Source: Dermacentor variabilis (lineage: Eukaryota; Arthropoda; Arachnida; Ixodida; Ixodidae). Taken from it: DNA of 64,000 bases. Below are positions 10,831-22,800 of this stretch, one piece after another (within the stretch, counting starts at the first letter, position 1; the number at the start of each line of letters is the position of its first letter). Both the position numbers and the translations under genes were made by a program. The notes under the pieces are model-generated. The model saw only the letters and a program-made list of their open reading frames with translations, made no database searches and was not told where the DNA came from. The stretch lies in contig NW_027460390.1 in the NCBI RefSeq assembly GCF_050947875.1, forward strand, positions 2,660,232-2,724,231. The letters run 5' to 3'.

Positions 10831-13800
10831 GAGAGAGAGAGGAGTGGAGGGGGAGGAATGGTAGCTGACGGTGGAGAACCCCTCCCGAAATAAATTTCTG
10901 GCTACAGCACTGAAATACACTATTATCCATCAGTCGTCAGGCAGACCTGTATCAGCAATGCAAGTCAATACTGAAATGATTGTTTCATTGGGAGAGCCTT
11001 CAAAATTGCCTGCCACCACAGTGAGCAAAAACGAGAGAACTGCTAGCTGCTCTCGTTGCATGCTATTCGCACAATACACGACAAGCAAAGCAAGAGCAAG
11101 AAAAGCACAGTACACTTAAGGCTCCTTTAAGAGGGGTGATTGCAGTAACATGGTATTGTGCCCTTTTTGACATGGATGCAAATATTGCCTTTGTGGCGCA
11201 AATTTGCAGCCTTTCATTTTCATCATCATTCCGTGCTTTTCTGAACTACCTGCTTTGGGCCCAATCCCTGATGTGAAGATACCACTCAATAACGGAGACA
11301 AATGTATGGGAGATTTAGTGCCGATACAAATATTTGGGAGATTTAGTGCGGATATTGTATATTGGCAACAAGACAAGAAACTAGAAATGAGTGGTAATTT
11401 GGCCAATTTCAGCTAATGTTGATATGCAAGGCAGAAAACGCGCAAAAGCAACAAGAAATGTGAGCAAACAAGAAACAGGCAGAAGGAGCAGATGGCAAAC
11501 TGTTGCAACATAGGTGGTGGCCTATTACCACCCACAAACAACTCACCCACGCAACGTTTTCGATGTACGGATATTTCTTAGCAGCTGCGTCAACAGGAAT
11601 TTGGCACAGCTCTTTCACTTTTGCAGCATGCGTCAGCTGCAGCCTGCACTGAATTTTATCAACATTAGGGTTCTTCTTCAGGTACTCCTCAATAAGCCGC
11701 GCTTCATGTTGTGGCAGGCTACACTCGTCCTCTCCGATAGGCCCCGACATGTCTGCCTGCATTGCGTGTGCCAGTTAAAGTTCATTGGTCACGGAAACAT
11801 GAAAAAATCATGCAGTTCAATGGCCTATGTTGAATTCTATCGGAAGTATGAAGGGGCCAAATAAATGCTACACTAAAATATGTTTACCAACTTGGGCATG
11901 TATCATGCACTCAACATTGTCATCCGTTTTGCTTGCGTTTCTTTTCTTAAAAACGTTACACTTGCAATTCCCCTGTCAAGAATGTGATGTCATGCTGATA
12001 ACAAACTTGCTGTTTGTGGCCTGAACTTACTTGGCGCGCATCGATGAAGAAAAGAAATACACGCAAGATAGATTACGATTATTGTTTGACGAAAAGATGA
12101 GCCCCTAAAGGAGCAAATATTTCGAAGTGTGTATATAATTAACAGCGATGCGTGCAACTGTGATTTCATCTGATGCAATGAGGAATCTAAATCTTGTCAT
12201 TTAGCATAAATCTGCCAGTACCTTCATTCGGCGCGCATTGCGTATACACTCGAGTAAAGTCCATACTCATGTTAGTACCATACCCAAAAGAGGGACCCCA
12301 CATTAGAACGAAAAGGCGAAAAACAAAGCAATTAAAGAGTGCCGCTATATTTTGAGCACGCCGCGGGCGGCGTCTTCGGACATCGTTGTGAAGAGCCTCA
12401 AGGCAGCAGGCAATCTAACCCCCATGGGTGCATGCCATCAAAGCGAGCCTGGGCAGCAGCCACAGCTACATTTGTGATGCTAGGCAGCCAGTAGGCACAT
12501 GACGTGTGGGTGAACAAATGCATGATAATAGCATTCGCTCTATCGATACAAAATAATAAGAGGGATTACCGCAGCCAGGCAATGTCTATCGAATAAAACA
12601 CTCTAATGTGAGGGCCGCACCTTGTCAAGAGCAAAAAAAAAACCGTCCACTTACACAAGTGTAATATTCACAAATATATCAGTGGAGATGCTGACTAACG
12701 CAATAGCAGCCACGTCAAACCATGGAGAGTACGCAAAAATGCATGGATCACTCACCAAAACTTTTCCAACATTGCCGTGCAGTAGTTCACCCGACCCCAT
12801 GCTTTGAGAGGCTTCCGCTGCTCTTGGTCTTTTTGATGTAGTTCCAAACTTCTGGCGGTTTGCCAAGACACGTTCTGTTGACAGTTTGCGCCTCGCATTC
12901 TTGAATTTCTGCCGTATAAACAATATCCAGGAATACTAGCCCACAAAAAGATAAAACTCTTCAGACTTCTATTTCACCTTTGATACTGTGTCAGTCATTT
13001 CAAATGCTGATTTACATTCATCACATTTGTATAGAACTGCGTTTACGTCGAACATTTCAAGGCTTCATTCTGCACCGGCGAACGAAATTGAACTGACCGT
13101 AGACGGCGTCACCGTACACGCACTTATCGACACCGGAGCCGCCGTTTCTATTATTAGTGAGAAGCTCTGCCGCAATTTGAACAAAGTGACCATTCCCCCC
13201 ACACCCGCCGTGGTTGCTCAGTGGCTATGGTGTTGGGCTGCTGAGCACGAGGTCGCGGGATCGAATCCCGGCCACGGCGGCCGCATTTCGATGGGGGCGA
13301 AATGCGAAAACACCCGTGTGCTTAGATTTAGGTGCACGTTAAAGAACCCCAGGTGGTCAAAATTTCCGGAGTCCTCCACTACGGCGTGCCTCATAATCAG
13401 AAAGTGGTTTTGGCACGTAAAACCCCAAATATTATTACCATTCCCCTTACCTCTTTTTCTTTGCATAAGGCTACCTCGCATCGCATTCAGCCTTCAGCGT
13501 CGTGCACAGCCCGGGTTGTCATTCAAAGCGTTATGCATGTTATCGAATTTGTCGTCCTACCGCGTTCCTCGCACGACGTTATTCTTGGATGGAATTTCCT
13601 ATCTGTCAATCAAGCGCTTATCGACTGCGATCGTTGCGAACTTACGTTATCAGTGCCATGTATTGACCCTGACGACCATTATTCTTCTAAAGTTGTTGCC
13701 GCCTCTGACATCGATATCGCACCTTTCTCCGCCGCTCTGGTTCCTGTGTTATGTAACCCTGCTGCGAACTCATCTGTTCTGTTTACGTCGTCGGCCACTT

Positions 13801-16800
13801 GTGCGCGCCGCCGGAACTTTCTGCTTCTGTTTGCTGTCGTCACTTTTTGCGACGGTTCTGCTGCCCTTTACGCGTACAATCCGTCCGCCTGCCCATCATC
13901 CCTACTCCGCGGCGAGTGCCTGGGTACCTCTGAAACTTTCGATAGCGTTCTCCCGGCCACCATGTTTGGTGATACGGCATCCCTTCCGATTTGTGCCGTA
14001 ACTCCTCCCGCCGCGACCGATGGCCCTGTAGACGTCATCGCTCGTGCCGTCGACGCAGAACTCACACCTGCGCAGCACACCGAAATCATCAAGCTGCTCC
14101 AGCGTTTTCGTGCCTCATTTGACATTGGCCAACTATCCTTAAGCCGGGCGTCCGCAGTCGTTCACCGTATCGACACCGGTCAACAAACACCATTGTGCCA
14201 GCGTCCGTATCGTGTGCCGGCCGCTGAACGCCGTGTCATCGACCAGCACGTTGACGACATGCTGGAGCGTGGCATCATCCAGCCCTCTAACAGTGCCTGG
14301 GCATCTCCGGTTGTCCTTGTTAAAAAAAAAAGATGGCTCCATTCGGTTCTGCGTCGACTATCGCCGCCTTAACCGAATAACGCGCAAAGATGTCTATCCT
14401 CTGCCACGCATCGACGATGCCTTGGACAGTCTGCAGGGAGCGGAATTCTTTTCCTCGCTGGATCTACGCTCCGGGTATCGGCAAGTGCCAATGGCAGAGG
14501 CCGATCGCCAAAAGACAGCCTTTGTAACTCCTGATGCGCTATATGAATTCACCGTCATGCCGTTCGGCCTCTGCAACGCGCCTGCCACTTTCGAGCGAAT
14601 GATGGATAGCATTCTTCGATGGCTCTATTCGTGCCTCTAACGTGCCTCTACTATTTGGATGACATTGTGGTTTTTTCCACCGACTTTGCGTCGCACATCA
14701 GCCGCCTCGAGCAAGTCCTTGCGTGCCTCTCCACTGCAGGACTGCAACTAAATTTGAAGAAATGCCAATTCGGCGCTCGCACGCTTACTATTCTTGGCCA
14801 TGTAGTTTCCAAAGACGGTGTCCTCCCGGACCCCACGAAACTTAACGCCGCAACCGAGTTCCCTAAACCAACCACCATGAAAGAGCTTCGCAGTTTCATC
14901 GGCTTGTGCTCATATTTCCGGCGCTTCATCCGTAACTTTGCCTCTGTCATCGCCCCCCTTGACGCAGCTTTTCACCGGCAGTTCTGACCTATCAGCCTGG
15001 TCCCTGGCGTGCGACGACGCATTCCAAGAACTGCGACGCGTTCTCACCTCTCCTCCAGTACTCAATCCCCAATGCGGCCACGCTGGTGTCTTAAAGACAT
15101 ACTCTCGGCTCCAGCTTCGGTACTACTGGCGCGGTATGTACCGCTTCGTTCGCCAGTGCGTCCGGTCCTGCCTCATATGCCAACGACGCAAGACGCCACC
15201 TCAACATGCCACCGGCCCCTTGAAACCTTTACCATGCCCGTGCGCGCGTTCGACCGCGTCGGCATTGACCTATACGGTCCGGTTCCCAACACTCCAAGCG
15301 GCAACCGCTGGGTTATTGTTGCTGTCGACCACCTCACGCGGTACGCCGAAACTTCAGCCCTAGCATCTGCCACAGCAAAAGACGTCGCCAGTTTTATCCT
15401 TCAAAACCTGATTTTACGCCATGGAGCACCTCAAGAATTACTAAGCGACCGCGGTGGCGTTTTTCTCTCCGACGTCATTGCAGCATTGCTAAAGGAGTGT
15501 CGCATCATTCACCGCGCTACCATGGCACACCATCCTCAAATTAATGGCATGACAGAGCGTTTCAACTGCACCCTTGGCGACATGTTGGCCATGTATGCTT
15601 CATCTGACCACTCGAATTGGGATCGCATTCTGCCATTCGCCACCTACGCTTGCAATACCGCCACGCAAAGCACCACTGGGTTCTCCCCTTTCTTTCTCCT
15701 TTACAGACACGAACCTTCATGCACTATGGACACGATTCTGCCTTACCGACCAGATGCTTCGGAGTGCACGACTGTTTCTAGAGCGGCTGCTTACGCCAAA
15801 GAATGTCGCCAGCTTGCTCGTTCGTTGACATCCCAGGACCAGTGGCGCCAAAAGCATCGCCACGATTCATCTACTGCGGCTACGTGCTTTGCTCCTGGCT
15901 CGCTGGTCTGGTTGTGGGTGCCCTCTACTCCTCCAGGCCTTTCCTCTAAGCTGCTCTCCAAGTACCACGGTCCTTATCGGGTACTGTAACAAATATCCGC
16001 GGTCAACTACCTCATCGAGCCAACGGAAGCGCCTTCGGACCAGCGTCGTCGCGGCCAGAAAATTGTCCACGTCTCCCGGCTCAAGCAGTGCCAAGAGCCC
16101 CCTGTGTTTTCCTGTCCTTAGGGCGCCAGGATGGCTACTCTTTCGGCGGGAAGTGATTGTACTGAAGGCACTGGGCAGTGGACATGGTGCTAGTGAATCA
16201 GAAGAAGACGAGGAGTGCTTGCTTCCCCGTTTCGATATAGCACCGACCTGTTTGAGCCTATACCGCTGCAACCTAGAACTAGTGCTGCTAGGCGAACACC
16301 CCCGTTGCAGTATAAATTATATTTTGAAAGGGACTCCCGCTCGGACTAACCGTCCTAGGCTGAATACCTTTATAATAGAAATTCTGGAGGAGCCATGATT
16401 TGTTCTCAATCGGTGCGGTGTGGAAGTTCATATCATTGCAATGCTTGATGCAAGAGAAATATTACAGAAAGTATATTAAATATTCAGGAGGTCTTGAGAG
16501 TAATTAAGGACCTTCGTAGCTCACAAAAAATACTTGCGTCACATGGAAACATTTAGTGGCACTTAGAGTGGACGTCGCCGTGTCATTTGCAGGCTGTCAG
16601 ACAAAACAGCGTAGGGATACTTCCTGCAAAATGCACTCACTAGCGAATCCATTCGACGAACTCAATTCGCTGCTATGAAGTGTGTTGCCTTTATAGCAAT
16701 GCTTTAGAAATAAAATATTACTAAAAGCAAAGCTGTCACTACTTTCGTTGTGATTTCAAATGTTCTGAGCAATTCAAGATGCAAAGAAAACTCATTCCTT

Positions 16801-19800
16801 CTCTGCTTTTCTTTACTGCAATGGTGTCCTTTCTCGGGTCATGATGACCGATGATGTTAATGCGGTTGCAATGAATAACTTCATTTGCACCAAATGAAAT
16901 TTAAATGCTATTTTGAACTATAAGCCTATTATTTTCCACACATTATTTAAAATATCAAATACATGTTCTGCCTACTAATTCATTCATTACCATTGTCAAG
17001 ATATTCACAGCGCATATTTCTGGTGTAGCAGCGTGCCACCAAAGTGACGTTAATTTTGCCCGCATATAAAACATGCTCCACAATATGCCTGAAGTAATTT
17101 TAGGCATACTAGTTTATTCATCAGCAGACCACTGCAGCACAGCAACCTCCACCAGCAGTCCCCAGTTACCCATATCTTGCACCAGGTCACCTCATCTCAC
17201 GATTGAGAATTTAATAACCTCATCACACCACTTATAGTTGTCTGCCGTCAACTGAACTTATTTTGACGCTCTTTCTGTAATCATAATAGGCCACCGGTAT
17301 GATGCATTATTGTCCAGCTAATTCATTCTTTCCTCTAATGTCAACCAAAATACTGACTATACCCACTTGCTTTTGAATCCACAACACTGTCTTCCTGTCT
17401 TTATTGTTACTGCTAACATAATTTGTTCAACTGCTCGCAGCACAATATCTCACTGTCAAGCTTCTTTGTTTACATGCAAGTTTATTTCCTATATTTTATA
17501 CAGGTAAAGTGCAATAATTTTACTTTTGAAGTGTAGTTTAAGCCACCCATAATGACTAGGCAATTAATGTCTGCCTTATGCACTCCATCCCACTCTAGTG
17601 TAAACTTCCTTTTCATGGTCAGGGTTGTCCGAGTAATTCACCTATATTTAAATAGAAATGTTATGAGACCTTTCTGAAAATGTTTAACTTTTTTGTGAAC
17701 AAAACACCTCAAATTATAAAAAGCAAGTAAAACACTCAATGATTAACACAAAACAAAAGCCATCACAGCAATGGCACACTATGTATGGAACTAAAAAACT
17801 TAGACTTACGTAACCACATCCACAGACATCTGTTAATTCTGGGTACCGAACAACAAGTTCACAGCCCACTCTTTGATCGTACCGTCTGGATGAGTACCTG
17901 CAATAATTATAATTTTTAGTGACCATCTCAGTACATGGCGAGAAACCAAACAAAAAAGATGCAAAAGCTACTGTGATGGCCTGCTCACAATGTATGTCTC
18001 ATCATTTCATGAAACAGCATATCTACAATTCTTGTGGTCGCAAAGGAACCAAATGGCTTGGCCCCTATGGAAGAAGCCTGAAGGAATCCAAGGTCTGGGA
18101 GCACAAATGAAACTTCATCGCCGTTTTCTTCGCTGCACAGAAAAATCAAGGGGAGGACCCCCTCAACAAATTTGCAAATATGCGTGAACTGCCCGTAATG
18201 AATATACAAAGCCTAATCGGTTTTCAAGCAGAAAAAATAGCATTACATTTCATTTGGGAAAGACTTCATACCTTAACTAGTTTTTGCGACTCTAGCTGTA
18301 CCTTTATTCATCAATGGGGGGCAGGACATAATAGTGTTGGTACTATTAGAGCAGAAACTTGGCTGGAAGTTGAGGACCACACAATGAGCGATGTAACAAG
18401 ATGTTAAGTGTAACATTCAGAGAGAGGAAGGCAGTTTTTTTATTAGAAAACAAACGAAGGAAGCTGTTCTACAGCTAGTTATAATCTAATTAACTTCCTG
18501 GTATATTCTAGTTAACAATAAAACTTAAGAATGGAGCTGGGCACACCATGTAATACGTAAAATAGATAATCGGTGGTCTATTACGAGTTACTGGAAGGGT
18601 ACCATGCAGATGCAAGTGCAGTAGAGCACAGCAGCAAGTGGTGTAATGACATATGAACATTTTCAGGCATAAGAAAGGGTCAGGTGGCGCAAGATATGGG
18701 TAATTGGAGATTGCTGGGACAAGCATTCGTCATGAAGAGAAAATAAAGATGCTGTTAATGAATGGTAATTATTCAAACCTTGTAGCAAGTGTGATGGACA
18801 GCTCAAAGTTGCTGCCTGCAGCATTTGCTGTGCCTGATGTGCTACCCTGCAATACAACATGTTGCACTTATAGCACTGGTATCAGTCTTGCTAAGTGCCA
18901 GAGCACATGTATTGTCAGAAGTAATTATATAAAATGACAAAAGGGGATAATACATTGAATAATTTTAAAATCGTGCTCTCAAAATGGTGCTGCACAAAGC
19001 TACATTACTGCTTTTTGTCAAATCCTTTAAAACCACGCCCGACACATATAACTCTTAATCAGATATTTCTGAGCACATGCGGTAACTGATGACTTTTTAA
19101 ACCATGATTACACCAACAATGAAAGCTAAAAGGAAGAAATTAAGTGTATGAAGACAACAGGAAAGAGAAACGTTTACTGCACCTCCAGGTTGTGTATGTA
19201 CCACTGACCTCTTCACACCATCTGTCATGTGTTTTCAAAACGTGCACATAGGCCTTATCTGGTATTGCGTCATCTTCGAGAACATCAATGTATTCGTTGA
19301 ATTCCTTGTCCAGCACCTGTCATATGTACCACAACAAGGAAAGATAATGCAACATCAGCCATGGACAGAGCAGCTTATGCATATATCACTTTGACATCCA
19401 ACATACAAAACTGAGGTGGAAGATTTCTGGTAATATACTATGTAATGGGGATCTTTCCGGATTGCTCACATCTTACGAGGGCGCCTTGGCGCTCCCTAAA
19501 GGAGCTGAACAAATAACGTAACAATGTTCAATCGCTAATAAGAAAAAACAAACTGCTGAACAGAAATAGTAGCAGTCGGCGAATCTCAAGTTAATCATCA
19601 AGTTGACCATCATAACGCACACGTATTTCGAAGCAATGCCCTAGACATGTAAAATTACAGAGGTCCGAATGTAAAAAGTAAAACAGGTGAACTTTACGGC
19701 AATAACGTTTTCCTTACATTTTACGTAAGAAACAGCGGAAAGCTCTCGAGAAAGAGCAGCGTGAACTCCAACCCTCCAGCGACCCGACCACTACCACAGA

Positions 19801-22800
19801 TACGGCGGAGACCGAAACGTCGCACGCCCCAACGAAGGAAACCAGAAAAATCCTGTCGGAGACCCGTTCGAGATCCCGTCGCAAGTTCCGGACCCGCTCC
19901 AAGTCTCGGTCCCGATCCCGCGAGGCATCGGTGCGCCTCCCAGAGAAGTGCCCTCCTTCCCCATCTTCCCGACAACCCTACAAGAAGGCCCTGCAGACCA
20001 ACGCCCCAGCCAAGTTGACCCTGGTCCCTTCAGGGGTGCAGCGGACCCCGGAGCAGAAAACAGCAATGGAGGCGCCTCGGGTGGTAGGTCGGGCGAAGGG
20101 TACACCACAGCTCGCTCCGAGCAGTAAATCTCTCCCTACCCCTTCCTCTATTGCCAATTCGTTACCAAATCCCAATCCTCTAATAGAAATAGCCCGCCTA
20201 TGTCGTGACATAGAGGCGCGCTGTGAGCGCCTACAAAAACAAAGGGACACGCTGGTGGCAGACATGAGCACTAGTATGCAGGCGGCTCTGGACAGGATAG
20301 AACGCCAAATGGAGGCCCTTCAAATAGGGATTACGGAGCAAGTAAAATCATGTATAGAGTGCACTTTCGCACGCATGCAAGTTCCTGCGCTTAGCGGTAA
20401 CAACGAAAGCGCGCTTTCCGACCAAGGCCCTTGGCCGCAACCTTCAAATATGGGCACCCGGCGCACGCATCCCTATGCACGACCGCCTGCTTCCTCTCGC
20501 GATGATGATGGCGCCGCGTAACGCGGAGCAACTAGTGGTGTGGCAGTGGAATTGTAGGAGATTCCGCCGAAAACGAGGTTCCCTACAGCAGTATATCGCC
20601 ACATCCACGAACCCTCCCGATGTCGTCCTCTTACAGGAATTCAATTGCACCCCTTCTTTATCCGGCTACAGCACGCTCTCGGGTGTCTCTCCTCTTGTGG
20701 GAGCCTTAGTTTCGAAACATGTTACATGTCGCATGCATACCACTAACATTGACATTCCTCACCAAATATTGGAAATAATTACGCAAGTTAAACGCCGCGA
20801 GAGTCTGCTTATACTCAATGCATGCAGTTCCCCCCGTTCGCGAACGCACTGTTTTCAGCACCTACTAACAGAATTTGGTAGGTTTGGACGGGTTTGTGTG
20901 GTGGCCGGCGACTTTAACGCTCCGCATACTGCATGGGGTTACGTTAAATCACAGGCTAAAGGAACGCGCTTATGGAATGTCATCTGTAACATGAGATACA
21001 CACTCCTTACCGACCCAGAACACCCCACTCGGATGGGCAACAGCGTATCTCGTGACACCTGCCCTGACCTTACCTTCGTGCGCAATACTGGCCCAGTCGT
21101 TGCGCACGGGCCTTTAGAGGAGCACCTTGGTAGTGACCACTACATTGTGGCGACCACCTTGTCATTACGGGGTGCGCGCAGGCCCGAGCGAAATGTGCGT
21201 ATAACGGATTGGGCGAAATTAAGGGACGTCGCCAGGACCCACCTGAGCGCCAAGGGTACAAACGCTGGCTTGACTCTCTCGCACAAGATCTAGAGGCCAC
21301 CACGAGCACACTGCGCACCACAACCGAGACACCAGACATAGACCCGCATTTACTTCATCTTTGGAAGGGTTGACACGACGATGGAAACGACAACGCCTCA
21401 ACCGCAAACTTAGGAAACGTATAGATCAAATTACACGGGAATCTCAGGAGTGTGCAGAGATCCTTACGAGGAATAACTGGCGAGGATTTTGCGATCGCCT
21501 CTCAGGCACATTGAGCACAGCAAAAACGTGGTCGATTCTTCGCTCACTCACAGATCCCACCACAACAAAGAGAAAAACATTTCAACAGCTGCACATCCCA
21601 ATGCACGAGTACAGGGACGATGTCTCGACACTCTTCAGAGAGCTAGAGAAGCATTTCATACCCACAGGCCCGCCGCCGCAGTACCCTGACTATCCTTATG
21701 TAGGCGAGGCGAACGAATTGCTCGATGCGGACATCACATCTGACGAGGTGCGGGTGGTCCTACAAGACCTACGCCGCAACACGGCACCAGGAGCCGACCA
21801 CATCCGATTCACCACCCTTCGTAACCTCCGTGACGCGGATATTAACCACCTCACCCATATCTTCAATGATTGCTGGCGCAAGGGCATGCTTCCTCAAGCA
21901 TGGCGACACGCCGACATCACACTGATTCCCAAACCGGGCAAGCCTGTTAAGGTTGAAAACTTGACCCATCACCCTAACATCCTGCATTGGTAAGCTCATG
22001 GAGCATGTACTCTTGCGGCGTCTGCAGCCCTTCCTCGAAGAAAAATCATTCATTTCTAACTCTCAATTCGGATATCGGGCTCATCTGTCTGCCAAAGATA
22101 TGCTTTTACAATTGCGGGAGGAAGTCATAGGACCTCCTTCGTCCGCCCAAACGAGAGCACTCATCGCCTTAGACCTAAAAGGGGCATTCGATAATGTTGA
22201 ACATGACCTCATCCTTCGCAACGTTGCACATTCACACTGTGGAATTCGTATGTACAACTATATCCGCGCATTTCTTCGAGATCGCACAGCCACTGTAGGA
22301 ATGGGACCGCATCGATCCGGTACGATTCGTCTTCTAGGACGTGGGACACCCCAGGGCTCAGTTCTTTCCCCTACTTTATTCAATATCGCGCTCGCAGGGC
22401 TCCCCCGACTACTCGACCAGATCCCTGATGTCGCCCACGCTATTTATGCGGACGACATTACTATCTGGTCGATACGGGGTTCCGACGGAGCCATCCAGGA
22501 CCGATTGCAGCAAGCAGTCGATACAGTTTCGGAGTGCGCGAGAAAATGCGGCTTGAGATGTGCTCCAGAAAAGTCGGAGCTCAGAATCATTCGCCCCCGG
22601 AGCCGTTCCTCTACTCCCCCTATCACTGTGCACGTGGATGGCACACCGATACCACAGGTTAATCGTGCTCCTATCCTCGGCCTACACATCCAAGCGGATG
22701 GCAGGTCAAACTACACTGTTTCCCTTCTATCCAGACAGATTGAGCAAATTCTCGCCATGATCCGGAGGGTCTCCAACAGGCGCTCGGGCCTTCGAGAAGA

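Larger units (their letters stand above)
8765..10912. mobile_element. hAT-like element relic in intron 7
   Basis: Left end CATTGCTGTAGCCAGG followed by a G-rich then C-rich block; right end, inverted, CAGTGCTGTAGCCAG followed by a matching block. The terminal CAGTG and GTAGCCAG with G-runs resembles the hAT MITE at 49154. I could not find a clean 8-bp duplication. The interior is non-coding as far as I can see and contains a SINE tail and a (TA)n tract. Confidence 0.5.
13060..16125 (+). mobile_element. Ty3/gypsy LTR retrotransposon relic (pol)
   Basis: Remnant of a Ty3-type pol gene in intron 5, on the strand opposite to the host gene. Order seen: aspartic protease (ALIDTGA), reverse transcriptase, then a direct jump to the integrase zinc finger and core. 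Gag and the 5' LTR are missing and the RNase H region is deleted. Breaks: a SINE in the protease, a one-base expansion in a poly-A run, a second frameshift before the YLDD motif, a frame change after the RT, and a stop near 15988. Not functional. Confidence 0.88.

Noticed and set aside
13207..13278. Genuine tRNA-Ser gene
   Set aside because: It is the head of Ruka with the complete SINE body and target duplication.
12988..14001. 337-aa open frame on the plus strand
   Set aside because: It passes from the Ty3 protease through the SINE in a shifted frame; the real continuation is in the frame starting near 13332.
19761..20018. Pro/Arg-rich 85-aa frame
   Set aside because: Shifted reading of the LINE ORF1 Arg-Ser region; the correct frame is the one ending at 20521.
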